Shown here in pieces: positions 17,621-25,765 of a stretch of 64,000 nt of DNA. The stretch is from Thalassospira marina. Lineage in GTDB: Bacteria > Pseudomonadota > Alphaproteobacteria > Rhodospirillales > Thalassospiraceae. The DNA lies in contig NZ_CP024199.1 in NCBI RefSeq assembly GCF_002844375.1, forward strand, positions 4,442,001 through 4,506,000, read 5' to 3'. Numbering within the stretch: position 1 is the stretch's first letter; every line of letters starts with the position of its first letter. The notes beneath the pieces were generated by a model. The model ran no database searches. It was not told the origin of the DNA and worked only from the letters and a program-made list of their open reading frames with translations. A program made the position numbers and the translations under genes.

Positions 17621-18628
17621 ATGGATCGTCGTATCATCACCGTATTTGGCGGCAGCGGCTTTGTCGGGCGCTATATCGTCAAGCGCCTGCTGGAAGCCGG
17701 GTACAATGTACGTGTCCCGACCCGCTTTTTTGAACGCACCAAAAAACTCAAGCCGATGGGCTATCTGGGACAGATGGTTCCGGTTCATTGCGATGTGAGC
17801 GACCCGGAAGCGATCCGTCGTGCTGTTGACGGTGCCGATGCGGTGATCAATCTGGTTGGTGTTCTGTATGAACGCGGTTCGCGCAGCTTCATGAACATGC
17901 ATGTTGTTGCTGCGAAAAACATTGCCGAGGCCGCAAAGGCCGCCGGTGTGAAAACCCTTGTTCACATGTCCGCCCTGGGCGCGAACAAGAACCCGCATTC
18001 GCTTTATGCTACCTCGAAGCTGGCCGGTGAAAAGGCCGTTCGTTCGGCATTCCCCGAAGCTGTTATTTTCCGCCCGTCGGTTATTTTCGGCCCGGAAGAC
18101 AACTTCCTGAACAAATTTGCCGCCATGGCACGTGTTCTGCCGTTTATTCCGGTTGTTGGCACCCCGGCCCTGCCGCAGGTTGACCTTGGTAAAGGGTCGA
18201 TCGATTTCTTTGGCGAAGGTGGCCCGAAATTCCAGCCGGTTTATGTTGGCGATGTTGCCGATGCCTTTTTCAAGGCTGTCGAAGACAAAACCCTGGCTGG
18301 TGAAACCTTTGAACTGGGTGGACCGGAAAAATACAGCTTCCTGCAGATCCTTGAAGATATGCGCGAACTGACCCGCCAGCGCGTCTGCCTGCTGCCGGTG
18401 CCGTTCTGGCTGGCATCGATCAAGGCGTTTTTCCTGCAGTTCCTGCCCAAACCGCCGCTGACCCCTGATCAGGTCCGTATGCTCAAGACCGACAATGTCG
18501 TGTCTGACGATGCAAAAACCTTTGCCGATCTGGGAATCGTGCCGAACTGCATTGAAACCGTTGCCCCGGCCTATCTGAAACGCTTCCGCCCGCCGCGCAA
18601 AAGTGGCGAGTTCCGCCGTTTCACCTAA
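17621..18628 (+). CDS. Complex I NDUFA9-subunit-family SDR protein
   Basis: The N-terminal dinucleotide motif VFGGSGFVGRYIVKRLLEAG is followed by CDVSDPEAIRRAVDGADAVINLVGVLYE, and HMSALGANKNPHSLYATSKLAGEKAV near residue 120 holds the modified active-site region. RPSVIFGPEDNFLNKFA is near 148. This is the atypical SDR group related to the mitochondrial accessory subunit NDUFA9 of NADH dehydrogenase. In bacteria the role is uncertain, perhaps quinone biosynthesis or complex I assembly. GAGGAGAG precedes the start. A terminator follows at 18705. Confidence 0.9.
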   Translation: MDRRIITVFGGSGFVGRYIVKRLLEAGYNVRVPTRFFERTKKLKPMGYLGQMVPVHCDVSDPEAIRRAVDGADAVINLVGVLYERGSRSFMNMHVVAAKNIAEAAKAAGVKTLVHMSALGANKNPHSLYATSKLAGEKAVRSAFPEAVIFRPSVIFGPEDNFLNKFAAMARVLPFIPVVGTPALPQVDLGKGSIDFFGEGGPKFQPVYVGDVADAFFKAVEDKTLAGETFELGGPEKYSFLQILEDMRELTRQRVCLLPVPFWLASIKAFFLQFLPKPPLTPDQVRMLKTDNVVSDDAKTFADLGIVPNCIETVAPAYLKRFRPPRKSGEFRRFT

Positions 18629-18704
18629 ACCGGTTGGGCGGGTTTGATGGCGGCACCTTTCTGATTTGGTGCTGACTGACAAAATGCCGTGATACAAAAT
18701 GAAG

Positions 18705-18738
18705 CACCCCGCCATAGAAATGTGGCGGGGTGTTTTTG
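18705..18738 (+). terminator. Rho-independent terminator
   Basis: CACCCCGCCA pairs with TGGCGGGGTG across an 8-base loop and runs into TTTTT. It lies downstream of the NDUFA9-family gene. Confidence 0.88.
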
Positions 18739-18812
18739 TCAGGCTTTGCCGTTAAACGGGCGTGGGTTTTGTCTTCTTTGCCTTGTTTGCGCTTGCGGGA
18801 TGCATGCGGGTC

Positions 18813-19394
18813 TTATGGCTTGGTAAACCGGCTGGCGATGTGGGCGACGCGCGCGCCATAGCTTTGCGCGGTTTCCAGATCGCCCTTGGACATTTCATCG
18901 GGGGCGGCATCGGCATCGGATTGTGCCATTGGCCCGATATAGGACCCCATCCGGTTGGGGTCATCGCGTTTGGATGATTTCAGATTGGCCGGTTTGATTG
19001 CCAGACTGACCCAGATGCCGCCATGCTGCCCGGCCAGAAGGGCAAAATATTGCAGGGTGTTAAGCTTGTCGCCATTGATGCTGGCGCTGTTGGTGAAGCC
19101 GCCAAAGATTTTGTCTTTCCATTTTTCTTCAAACCACGGTTTTGAAGACGCATCGGCGAATTTTTTAAACTGCCAGCTTGGCCCGCCCATATAGGTTGGC
19201 GAACCGAAAATGATGGCGTTTGCACGGTCAAGAATGGTCCAGGCATCGTCAGGGATATTGCCGTCGGCATCAATCGCGATCAGGGCGGCAGTGCCTTGCG
19301 ATTCGGCCCCTTGGGCGGCGGCCTCGGCCAGCCGTTGTGTGTGGCCATACCCTGAATGATAGACAATGGCGGTGGTGATTTGGGGATGGGTCAT
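18813..19394 (-). CDS. Flavodoxin/WrbA-like NAD(P)H-dependent oxidoreductase
   Basis: A flavodoxin fold: the FMN phosphate loop YHSGYGHTQRLAEA is at residues 12-25, FGSPTYMGGPSWQFKKF near 63, and GFTNSASINGDKLNTLQYFALLAGQHG near 98 is the WrbA-type isoalloxazine loop. At 193 aa it fits the family. The likely role is quinone or small-molecule reduction with FMN. It lies 129 bases after the DoxX-like gene on the same strand, possibly in one operon divergent from the LysR regulator. Confidence 0.85.
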   Translation of the reverse strand: MTHPQITTAIVYHSGYGHTQRLAEAAAQGAESQGTAALIAIDADGNIPDDAWTILDRANAIIFGSPTYMGGPSWQFKKFADASSKPWFEEKWKDKIFGGFTNSASINGDKLNTLQYFALLAGQHGGIWVSLAIKPANLKSSKRDDPNRMGSYIGPMAQSDADAAPDEMSKGDLETAQSYGARVAHIASRFTKP

Positions 19395-19523
19395 TGTGAT
19401 TTCCTGTTATGGGCCGCGTAACGCGACGGAAAAGCGGGGGGTGGGGGAAATGCGATAGGGCGGGGTGCCAGCATTGGTGTTCGCTATGAAACAGCCCTGT
19501 CGTTGGGAAGCGCATGAAAGGTG

Positions 19524-19919
19524 CTAGCGGGTAAGGGGCAGAAGCGGATGCAGGCGGGGATCGCGCAGGTAAAGGCCACCCCAGGTTAAGGCCCCCAGCA
19601 AAAGCGAGGCGATTTGCGGGGCGGACCCGATTTCGCCCAGCCGGAAATGGGCGCAAATTGCCCCGCCCAGAAACCCGGTGACCAGAATGGCACCGAGAAA
19701 ACGTGTGGCAGGCAGGGCGTATAAAATGGCGCATCCCAGCATGATGCTGCCCAATGCCGGGGTTAAAGCCATGTCAAAGCCGGTTTCCTGCATCATGGCG
19801 GCGATGCTTGCCGGGGCAAGGAACTGTGATGCGCCATCGAGGAGCAGCGCGATCACCACCAGCCCACTGGCGGCCCGGCCAATCCATAGGGTACGGGGTG
19901 TTTGGGAAATGTCGGGCAT
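19524..19919 (-). CDS. DoxX-like integral membrane protein
   Basis: 131 aa with four predicted membrane segments (residues about 12-32, 50-70, 75-95, 103-118). The pattern of G-R-x-x-S-G at the start of TM1, then G-S-I-M-L-G-C-A-I-L-Y-A-L-P and A-H-F-R-L-G, fits the DoxX/DUF4345-like family. Function is unknown; relatives often accompany redox or stress genes. It is divergent from a LysR regulator, which probably controls it and the flavodoxin-like gene downstream. Confidence 0.75.
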   Translation of the reverse strand: MPDISQTPRTLWIGRAASGLVVIALLLDGASQFLAPASIAAMMQETGFDMALTPALGSIMLGCAILYALPATRFLGAILVTGFLGGAICAHFRLGEIGSAPQIASLLLGALTWGGLYLRDPRLHPLLPLTR

Positions 19920-20001
19920 GAACCCTCCTTGAAGAATGCTTCAATTTGGGTGCGACGGTATAGTGTTTTATGAATGCAATAAATTATGCAAAAATGAACG
20001 C

Positions 20002-20025
20002 ATTGTTATTTCAATGATAAACAAT
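20002..20025. promoter_or_regulatory. Candidate LysR operator
   Basis: The inverted repeat ATTGTT-N12-AACAAT lies 12 bases before the lysR start, in the 117-bp divergent intergenic region. It contains the T-N11-A spacing expected of LysR-type sites. Assignment is by position. Confidence 0.4.
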
Positions 20026-20036
20026 GGTGGTGCCGG

Positions 20037-20948
20037 ATGCATAACCTGGAGCCGATCCTGATTTTTGTTCGGGTTGCGGAAATGGGCAGTTTTACCCAGG
20101 CTGCGGACTTTTTGGGGATTCAAAAAGGGCGGGCATCAACCGTTATTCGCAAGCTGGAAGAAGATGTTGGCGCGCGGCTTTTGCACCGGACAACGCGCAG
20201 TGTGCAATTATCCGAAGATGGCAAAGCATTTTATGAACGCGCCTGTGCGTTGCTGGCCGATATGGATGATCTGGAAACGATGTTTTCGGGTGAACATGTT
20301 GCCTTGCGTGGCAGGCTGCGGGTTGATGTGCCAACAGGGGTGGCCTGGAAGGCGATTATCCCCACCTTGCCCGATTTCATGGCACGCTACCCGGAACTGG
20401 AACTGGAACTGTCGAGCACGGATCGTAAGGTGGACCTTGTGCAGGAAGGGTTTGATTGTGTGCTGCGCATTGGCCCGATTGGGGATGACAGCCTGGTTGC
20501 CCGGCCATTGGGGCAAATGCGCATGATCAATGCGGCCAGCCCGGCTTACCTTGCACGGATGGGCACCCCCCGAACCCTTGATGATTTGCGCAGTCAGGGG
20601 CACCGGGCCATCCATTACAGCCAGAATTTGGGGGCAAAACCCTATGGCTGGGAATATCCGTTAGAAGATGGTTCAGGCTATGCATCCATGCCATTGGCCG
20701 GTGCGCTGCATGTCAATAGCGTGCAGACATATGAGGCCGCCGGTCTGGCCGGGCTGGGGGTGATGCAGGCGGCTTATGCGGGGATAAGGCCGCATCTTGA
20801 AAGTGGCGAGCTGGTTGAAATCCTGCCAGATTTGCGACCATCGCCGTTAGATGTGGCCCTTGTTGTGGCGCATCGGCGCAATTTATCACGCCGTGTTCGG
20901 GCCTTTATGAACTGGGTGGAAGGGGTGATGACGCCCTATCTGCAATAG
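20037..20948 (+). CDS. LysR-family transcriptional regulator
   Basis: 303 aa. The N-terminal winged helix-turn-helix is clear: FVRVAEMGSFTQAADFLGIQKGRASTVIRKLEEDVGARLLHRTTRSVQLSEDG. The effector domain follows from about residue 90. It is closest in style to the LysR group with DVPTGVAWKAIIPTLPDFMARYPELELEL. It is divergent from the doxX-like and flavodoxin-like genes, the usual layout for a regulator and its targets. A 9-bp hairpin (20931-20953) overlaps its stop codon and may act as a terminator. Confidence 0.93.
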   Translation: MHNLEPILIFVRVAEMGSFTQAADFLGIQKGRASTVIRKLEEDVGARLLHRTTRSVQLSEDGKAFYERACALLADMDDLETMFSGEHVALRGRLRVDVPTGVAWKAIIPTLPDFMARYPELELELSSTDRKVDLVQEGFDCVLRIGPIGDDSLVARPLGQMRMINAASPAYLARMGTPRTLDDLRSQGHRAIHYSQNLGAKPYGWEYPLEDGSGYASMPLAGALHVNSVQTYEAAGLAGLGVMQAAYAGIRPHLESGELVEILPDLRPSPLDVALVVAHRRNLSRRVRAFMNWVEGVMTPYLQ

Positions 20949-20991
20949 GGCGTTGATATTCAACGGCATGGGGCGGCGGGGTAATTTGACC

Positions 20992-21669
20992 TTACATCTC
21001 GCCCAGACCAAGGGCACGGCCACGGGCATTGTCGAGATGGCTGCGCAGGGCATTGACGGCGCGATCAGGGTCGCGGGATTCAAAGCCGGAAATGATTTCG
21101 AGATGGTCATTCATCACGGTGGTCAGAAGTTTTTCGTTCAGACGGAACCGTTCCTGCCGGATCAGGCGGATTTTAACCGAATTGACCCGATAGACATTGG
21201 AAATGATGGCGTTATTGAGCGAATCGATAATGCAGTCATGCAGGGACCAGTCGACGGCCTGTGCGCGTTCCAGAAGGTCCGGGGTGATGCCTTTTTCGGC
21301 ATCGCGCAAAACGGTTTCGTGGGCCTGGCGGATTTCACCAATCATGTCATCGGTGGCATTGATGGTGAAAAGGGCAGCGGCTTCCAGCTCCAGAAACATG
21401 CGAAGCTGAAAGGCGTTTCGCACCAGATCCAGGTCGATATGGGCGACCTGCATGCCGCGCTGGGGAACGGTGGTGATCAGGCCATCCGCCTCCAGGCGCG
21501 GGACCAGTTCGCGGATCGCGCCCAGCGGCATGCCGGTAATTTCGACCAGTTCGCGCTGCGACAGAAATTGCCCGGGCAAAATGTCGCGGGCCAGAAGCCG
21601 CTCGGTAAAGCTGTCATAGGCGCGGCTGCGAAGGCTGCGTTCTCCTCTGGGCCGGGCGGCTTCTGTCAT
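20992..21669 (-). CDS. GntR-family (FCD) transcriptional regulator
   Basis: 225 aa. The N-terminal GntR winged helix (SFTERLLARDILPGQFLSQRELVEITGMPLGAIRELVPRLEADGLI) is followed by an all-helical FCD ligand-binding domain. The metal/carboxylate ligands of FCD proteins are consistent with D-x-x-x-H type residues near 145-190. Only 5 bases separate it from the dapA-family gene, so the two are cotranscribed. It probably represses the divergent TRAP transporter and its own operon through the palindrome at 22638-22651. Confidence 0.92.
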   Translation of the reverse strand: MTEAARPRGERSLRSRAYDSFTERLLARDILPGQFLSQRELVEITGMPLGAIRELVPRLEADGLITTVPQRGMQVAHIDLDLVRNAFQLRMFLELEAAALFTINATDDMIGEIRQAHETVLRDAEKGITPDLLERAQAVDWSLHDCIIDSLNNAIISNVYRVNSVKIRLIRQERFRLNEKLLTTVMNDHLEIISGFESRDPDRAVNALRSHLDNARGRALGLGEM

Positions 21670-21674
21670 TTTTC

Positions 21675-22571
21675 TTACCTCGTTGGCGATGCGAACAGTT
21701 CGTCGTAACGTTTTGCAAGGGCTTGATACTGTGCCGGGCTTAAGCGGGCAAGGGGCGCGCGTGCGGCCAGCCAGGATTGTTGGCCACCCAAATGCCCGAC
21801 CAGTGCCTTTACTGCTGGTGTTACCGGGTATTGCAGCAGGGCTTCGACCAGTTCGGGCAGGCGCGGATCGGCCGGTTTACCTGCCAGAATCGCCGTCAGA
21901 AGGTCCGGGCGGAAATTGGCAACACCGCTGATCGAACCGGCAGCACCCAGGGCCACACCCTTGGCCAGCAGGCGTTCGTCGCCGATCAGAATATCAAGAT
22001 CGGGGAAGCGTTTTAACAGTTCTTCGGTGTTGTCCCAGTTGCCAGCGGAATCCTTGACGCCGGTAATCAGGGCCGGGAAGTCCTTTTTCAGTTCGGCAAC
22101 CATATCGGGGGTAACGGCGGCGGCGGTAACCTGCGGGATATGATAGAGAATCACCTTAAGGCCGGTGGGGGCAATTTCGGTCAGAAAGGCGCGGAACCAG
22201 GCAAGCTGGCCACTATCGGCAACGCCCTTGAAATAATAAGGCGGCGCAAGAAGGATATGCGCGCTGTCAAGTTCGGCGGCCTGGCGGGCAAATGCCACGG
22301 CATTGGGCAGCGATGATTCGATAATGGCAAAAACAATTTTGTCGGCCGGAACGCCGGCTGCCGTCATGGCATTATGCGCGGCAACCTTTTCTTCCTGTGA
22401 AAGCGACGGGCCTTCGCCGGTGGTACCGCCCAGCGTTACCGAAGTGCAGCCCTTTGCCAGGGCATCCTGCACATGGCTTACCAGAAGGGCGATATCGACA
22501 TTGCCAGCCGCATTGAACGGGGTGGTCAGTGCGGCGGAAATGCCAAAGGGGCGGGTCTTGTCAAAAGTCAT
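21675..22571 (-). CDS. Dihydrodipicolinate synthase / N-acetylneuraminate lyase family protein
   Basis: A class I aldolase TIM barrel of 298 aa. The carboxylate-binding GGTTGEG is near residue 47, the catalytic tyrosine in YHIPQ near 143, and the Schiff-base lysine in ITGVKDSAGN near 170. As a catabolic relative of DapA it would cleave or dehydrate a keto-acid substrate. Being divergent from a TRAP transporter and cotranscribed with a GntR regulator points to uptake and breakdown of an acidic sugar or keto-acid. No sialic acid kinase or epimerase is present, so the substrate is open. A true lysine-pathway DapA is unlikely here. Confidence 0.85.
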   Translation of the reverse strand: MTFDKTRPFGISAALTTPFNAAGNVDIALLVSHVQDALAKGCTSVTLGGTTGEGPSLSQEEKVAAHNAMTAAGVPADKIVFAIIESSLPNAVAFARQAAELDSAHILLAPPYYFKGVADSGQLAWFRAFLTEIAPTGLKVILYHIPQVTAAAVTPDMVAELKKDFPALITGVKDSAGNWDNTEELLKRFPDLDILIGDERLLAKGVALGAAGSISGVANFRPDLLTAILAGKPADPRLPELVEALLQYPVTPAVKALVGHLGGQQSWLAARAPLARLSPAQYQALAKRYDELFASPTR

Positions 22572-22631
22572 GGAGCGTTCCAGTCAGGCAATAGCCCGAA
22601 ATAGTGTTTGTTGTTGGTGGATTAAGTGTTG

Positions 22632-22657
22632 TGTAGCACTAACATGTTAGTTATACA
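22632..22657. promoter_or_regulatory. Palindromic operator between dapA-family gene and dctP
   Basis: The perfect 14-bp palindrome ACTAACATGTTAGT (22638-22651) is flanked by TGTA on the left and TACA on the right, making an imperfect 26-bp palindrome. It is centred in the divergent intergenic region and suits a dimeric GntR-type repressor. Confidence 0.6.
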
Positions 22658-22762
22658 ATATGTTTGTTGGCGCTATAAACCTGGTTGATTTTCCGCCGGT
22701 AGCCATCCAAAAAGAATAATAAACGAGAAACATCAGGTAATTAGTCCACGGGAGGACCTTAA

Positions 22763-23767
22763 ATGCTTAAACATCTACCCAAATACACAGCCGGTATCGC
22801 GGCAGCAGCGATTCTTGCATTTTCCGGTGCGGCGACCTCGGCGATGGCTGATCCGGTCAAATTGCGCATTTCGACCCCGGCGGTTGACAGCGACTGGCAT
22901 GCCAAAATGCTGACCGTTTTCAAAGACGAGCTGGAAAAGCAGGCGCCGGGCCAGTTCGATGTTGAAATCCACCTGAATGCCAGCCTGTTCAAACAGGGCA
23001 CGGAACCCGCAGCGATGCAGCGCGGCAACCTGGATATGGCGATGATTTCGGCACAGGACATTGCCAAGCAGATTCCGGCATGGTCCGTGTTTACGGCAGG
23101 TTATCTGATCCGCGATCCGCAGCATCAGCGCGCCGTCTTCCACAGCGACATCGGTAAGGAATTTTACCAGATGGTCGCCGATGACATGAATATCGAGATT
23201 CTTGATGTGGGTTACCTTGGCACCCGTGAACTTGACATTCGCGGTGACAAGAAAATCGAAACCCCGGCGGACCTTGCCGGTGTGAAACTGCGTATGCCCG
23301 GTTCGGATGCGTGGCTGTTTTTGGGCAATGCCCTTGGCGCCAATGCAACCCCGCTGGCATTTGGCGAAGTTTATACCGGCCTTCAGACCGGCACGATCGA
23401 CGCCCAGGACAACCCGCTGCCGACCGTCAAAGCCGCGAAATTCTATGAAGTCACCAACCAGATTGTTCTGACCGACCATCTGGTGGACGCAGTTTTCCTG
23501 TCGATGGCCAAAAGCACCTATGACGAGCTGAGCGAAGACCAGCAAAAGCTGGTGCATGAAGCTGCCGAGAAAGCGACGGCCTATAACAATGAAAACCGTA
23601 TTGCTGACGAAGCCAAGCTTCTGGATTTCTTCAAGGAACAGGGCCTGAAGGTTTACAAACCCGATGTTGATGCTTTCCGCAAGAAAGTGCAGCAGGACTA
23701 CCTGGATTCCGAATTTGCCAAAGACTGGCCGGAAGGCATTGTCGAGCGCATCAACGCAGTTAAGTGA
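22763..23767 (+). CDS. dctP: TRAP transporter substrate-binding protein DctP
   Basis: 334 aa with a signal peptide ending at SAMA/DPVK. The mature part is a DctP-type binding protein: LRISTPAVDSDWHAKMLTVFKDELE, the conserved arginine in GVKLRMPGSDAW near residue 174 that contacts the substrate carboxylate, and YTGLQTGTIDAQDNPLPTV near 206. GGGAGGACC precedes the start. It is the first gene of dctP-dctQ-dctM. The ligand is an organic acid of unknown identity; the divergent dapA-family gene suggests a keto or sugar acid. Confidence 0.93.
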   Translation: MLKHLPKYTAGIAAAAILAFSGAATSAMADPVKLRISTPAVDSDWHAKMLTVFKDELEKQAPGQFDVEIHLNASLFKQGTEPAAMQRGNLDMAMISAQDIAKQIPAWSVFTAGYLIRDPQHQRAVFHSDIGKEFYQMVADDMNIEILDVGYLGTRELDIRGDKKIETPADLAGVKLRMPGSDAWLFLGNALGANATPLAFGEVYTGLQTGTIDAQDNPLPTVKAAKFYEVTNQIVLTDHLVDAVFLSMAKSTYDELSEDQQKLVHEAAEKATAYNNENRIADEAKLLDFFKEQGLKVYKPDVDAFRKKVQQDYLDSEFAKDWPEGIVERINAVK

Positions 23768-24297
23768 GCCTGGTTGTGCGATCATTTCGATCCATAATGA
23801 AAAAAGGTTGCGAGGGCATCGCGGTGACATTGTTCATCGTGATGTTCGCGACCTTTCTTTTGCAGATCTTTTCACGCTATGTCCTGAATGCGCCGCTTGG
23901 CTGGACGGTGGAAGTCTGCGTTATTCTATATATCTGGCTGGTGTTCTGGACGTCGGCCTTTCTGTTGCGCGATAGCGAACATGTATCGTTCAACATGCTG
24001 TTTTTAATGGCAAACCCGCGCCAGAAGCGGGTGATGGCGATATTGGGCATTTTATGCATCGGTGTTGCCATGGCCGCGGGCCTGCCGGTGATTGTCGATT
24101 ATGTGCAGTTCATGCATATCGAAAAAGCCCCGGTCACGCGCATTCCACTGAATTACATTTATGCGATCTTCCCGGTCTTTATCATTGCGGTGGTCATCCG
24201 ATCCGCGATGTCGCTGTATCGGCTGTTTACCCGCCGCTGGCAGGATGAAGTAGCCGCCATTGCCGGGGATGAAGAAGAACAAAGGGACCTGCCATGA
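23764..24297 (+). CDS. dctQ: TRAP transporter small permease DctQ
   Basis: 177 aa with four membrane segments (residues about 17-38, 53-70, 92-112, 132-152) and the R-Y-V-L-N-A-P-L-G-W-T-V-E loop typical of DctQ. The GTG start overlaps the dctP stop (GTGA), and the end overlaps dctM by ATGA, so all three genes are translationally coupled. It bridges the binding protein and the large permease in the inner membrane. Confidence 0.9.
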   Translation: MSLVVRSFRSIMKKGCEGIAVTLFIVMFATFLLQIFSRYVLNAPLGWTVEVCVILYIWLVFWTSAFLLRDSEHVSFNMLFLMANPRQKRVMAILGILCIGVAMAAGLPVIVDYVQFMHIEKAPVTRIPLNYIYAIFPVFIIAVVIRSAMSLYRLFTRRWQDEVAAIAGDEEEQRDLP

Positions 24298-25589
24298 GCC
24301 TGGCCTTTATGTTTAGCCTTGGCGGATTTTTGCTGCTGGGCGCGATTGGCATGCCCATTTCGCTGGCGGCCTTTGCCAGTTCGATCGCCTATCTTTTCAT
24401 GACCGGGCAGGATGTGGGGCTGGTGGCCGAACAGGCACTGAATGGCCTGTTTAACAGTTATGTCCTGCTGGCGGTGCCGCTGTTTATTCTGGCGGCGAAT
24501 TTCATGAATGCCGGTACGATCAGCGACCGGCTGCTGAATTTTTGCGTGGCGATTGTCGGGCGTATGCGCGGGGGCCTTGCCCATGTGAACGTGCTGGCCA
24601 GCCTGATTTTTTCGGGCATGTCGGGCTCGGCGATTGCCGATGCAGCGGGCATTGGCCGCGTGATCATTGATCTGATGTGCCGCAATAACCGCTATCCGCC
24701 GGGATATGCCGCTGCCCTGACCGCTGCTTCCAGCGTGATTGGCCCGATCATTCCGCCGTCCATTCCCATGATCCTTTATGCGCTGATTTCCGATACCTCT
24801 ATCGGGTATCTGTTTTTGGGCGGGATCGTACCGGGGTTGCTGCTGGCGCTTGTTCTGATGATTTTGAATGCCATCACCGCACGCCGGCGCAATTTTGCCC
24901 GTGACGAAGCGGTGCCGGTTCGCGATATTCCGCGCCTGACCATGCGGGCCTTCCCGGCCCTGATGTTACCGGTGATCCTGCTGTATGGCATTTACGGTGG
25001 TGTGACTACCCCGACCGAGGCCGCCGCCGTTGCGGCAGTTTATGCCCTGGTGCTGTCGGTGGTGTTCTATCGTTCGCTGAGCTGGAAGGAATTTTACAAA
25101 CTGGTGCTTGATGGGGCGCGTTCGACCTCGGTCGTGGGCTTGATCATCGCATCTGCACTGGTGCTGAATTACCTGGTTGCCAGTGAAAATGTGCCTTCGA
25201 TGGTGGCCGGTCAGCTTGCCGGGCTGGAAATGTCGCCGCTGGTGTTTTTGCTTGGCGTTAACGTGCTGATCCTGCTTTTGGGGTGCCTGTTTGATGCCAC
25301 GACCCTGCTTTTGATTGTGGTGCCGCTGTTCCTGCCTGCTGCCAAGATGCTGGGCATTGACCTGGTGCATTTTGGCGTCGTGATTACGGTCAATATCATG
25401 ATCGGGCTGGTGACACCGCCTTATGGTGTGGTGCTGTTTGTTCTGAATGGCGTTACCGGTATTCCGCTGCGCGATATCATTCGCGAAATCTGGCCGTTTA
25501 TCTTTGTGCTGTTGCTGGCCCTGCTGGCGATGACATTGATCCCGTCCATCGTATTGTGGTTGCCACGCATGTTTGGCTATGGCGGGTAA
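24294..25589 (+). CDS. dctM: TRAP transporter large permease DctM
   Basis: 431 aa with about twelve membrane segments. Signature stretches are GMSGSAIADAAGIGRV near residue 104, SSVIGPIIPPSIPMILYAL near 145 and GLVTPPYGVVLFVLNGVTGIP near 364. This subunit carries out sodium-coupled translocation. It completes the dctPQM operon, and a strong terminator follows at 25636. Confidence 0.94.
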   Translation: MSLAFMFSLGGFLLLGAIGMPISLAAFASSIAYLFMTGQDVGLVAEQALNGLFNSYVLLAVPLFILAANFMNAGTISDRLLNFCVAIVGRMRGGLAHVNVLASLIFSGMSGSAIADAAGIGRVIIDLMCRNNRYPPGYAAALTAASSVIGPIIPPSIPMILYALISDTSIGYLFLGGIVPGLLLALVLMILNAITARRRNFARDEAVPVRDIPRLTMRAFPALMLPVILLYGIYGGVTTPTEAAAVAAVYALVLSVVFYRSLSWKEFYKLVLDGARSTSVVGLIIASALVLNYLVASENVPSMVAGQLAGLEMSPLVFLLGVNVLILLLGCLFDATTLLLIVVPLFLPAAKMLGIDLVHFGVVITVNIMIGLVTPPYGVVLFVLNGVTGIPLRDIIREIWPFIFVLLLALLAMTLIPSIVLWLPRMFGYGG

Positions 25590-25635
25590 TTATTCCGCCT
25601 TAAAGCCCATTGCCCTTAATATGCGAGACTGAATA

Positions 25636-25671
25636 ACAAAACCCCCGCAGTGATCTGCGGGGGTTTTGTCT
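25636..25671. terminator. Rho-independent terminator after dctPQM
   Basis: A 15-bp perfect stem (ACAAAACCCCCGCAG with its complement, TGAT loop). The AAAA/TTTT flanks allow bidirectional use for dctM and the convergent chemoreceptor gene. Confidence 0.92.
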
Positions 25672-25765
25672 TGGCGCCCTTTGGAGGCTCTCCAAAGGGC
25701 AAAGCCGAACCGGGCTGGGGCAAACCAGGCATATAATGCAAACCAGTCCGGCTTCTTGCCGGTTG

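Noticed and set aside
17513..18715. 400-aa open frame on the minus strand opposite the NDUFA9-family gene
   Set aside because: Antisense shadow of a conserved SDR gene with a good ribosome site; no recognisable domain.
20992..24297. Sialic acid catabolic locus (dapA/nanA family with a TRAP transporter)
   Set aside because: No kinase, epimerase or deacetylase genes accompany it, so the substrate cannot be assigned.
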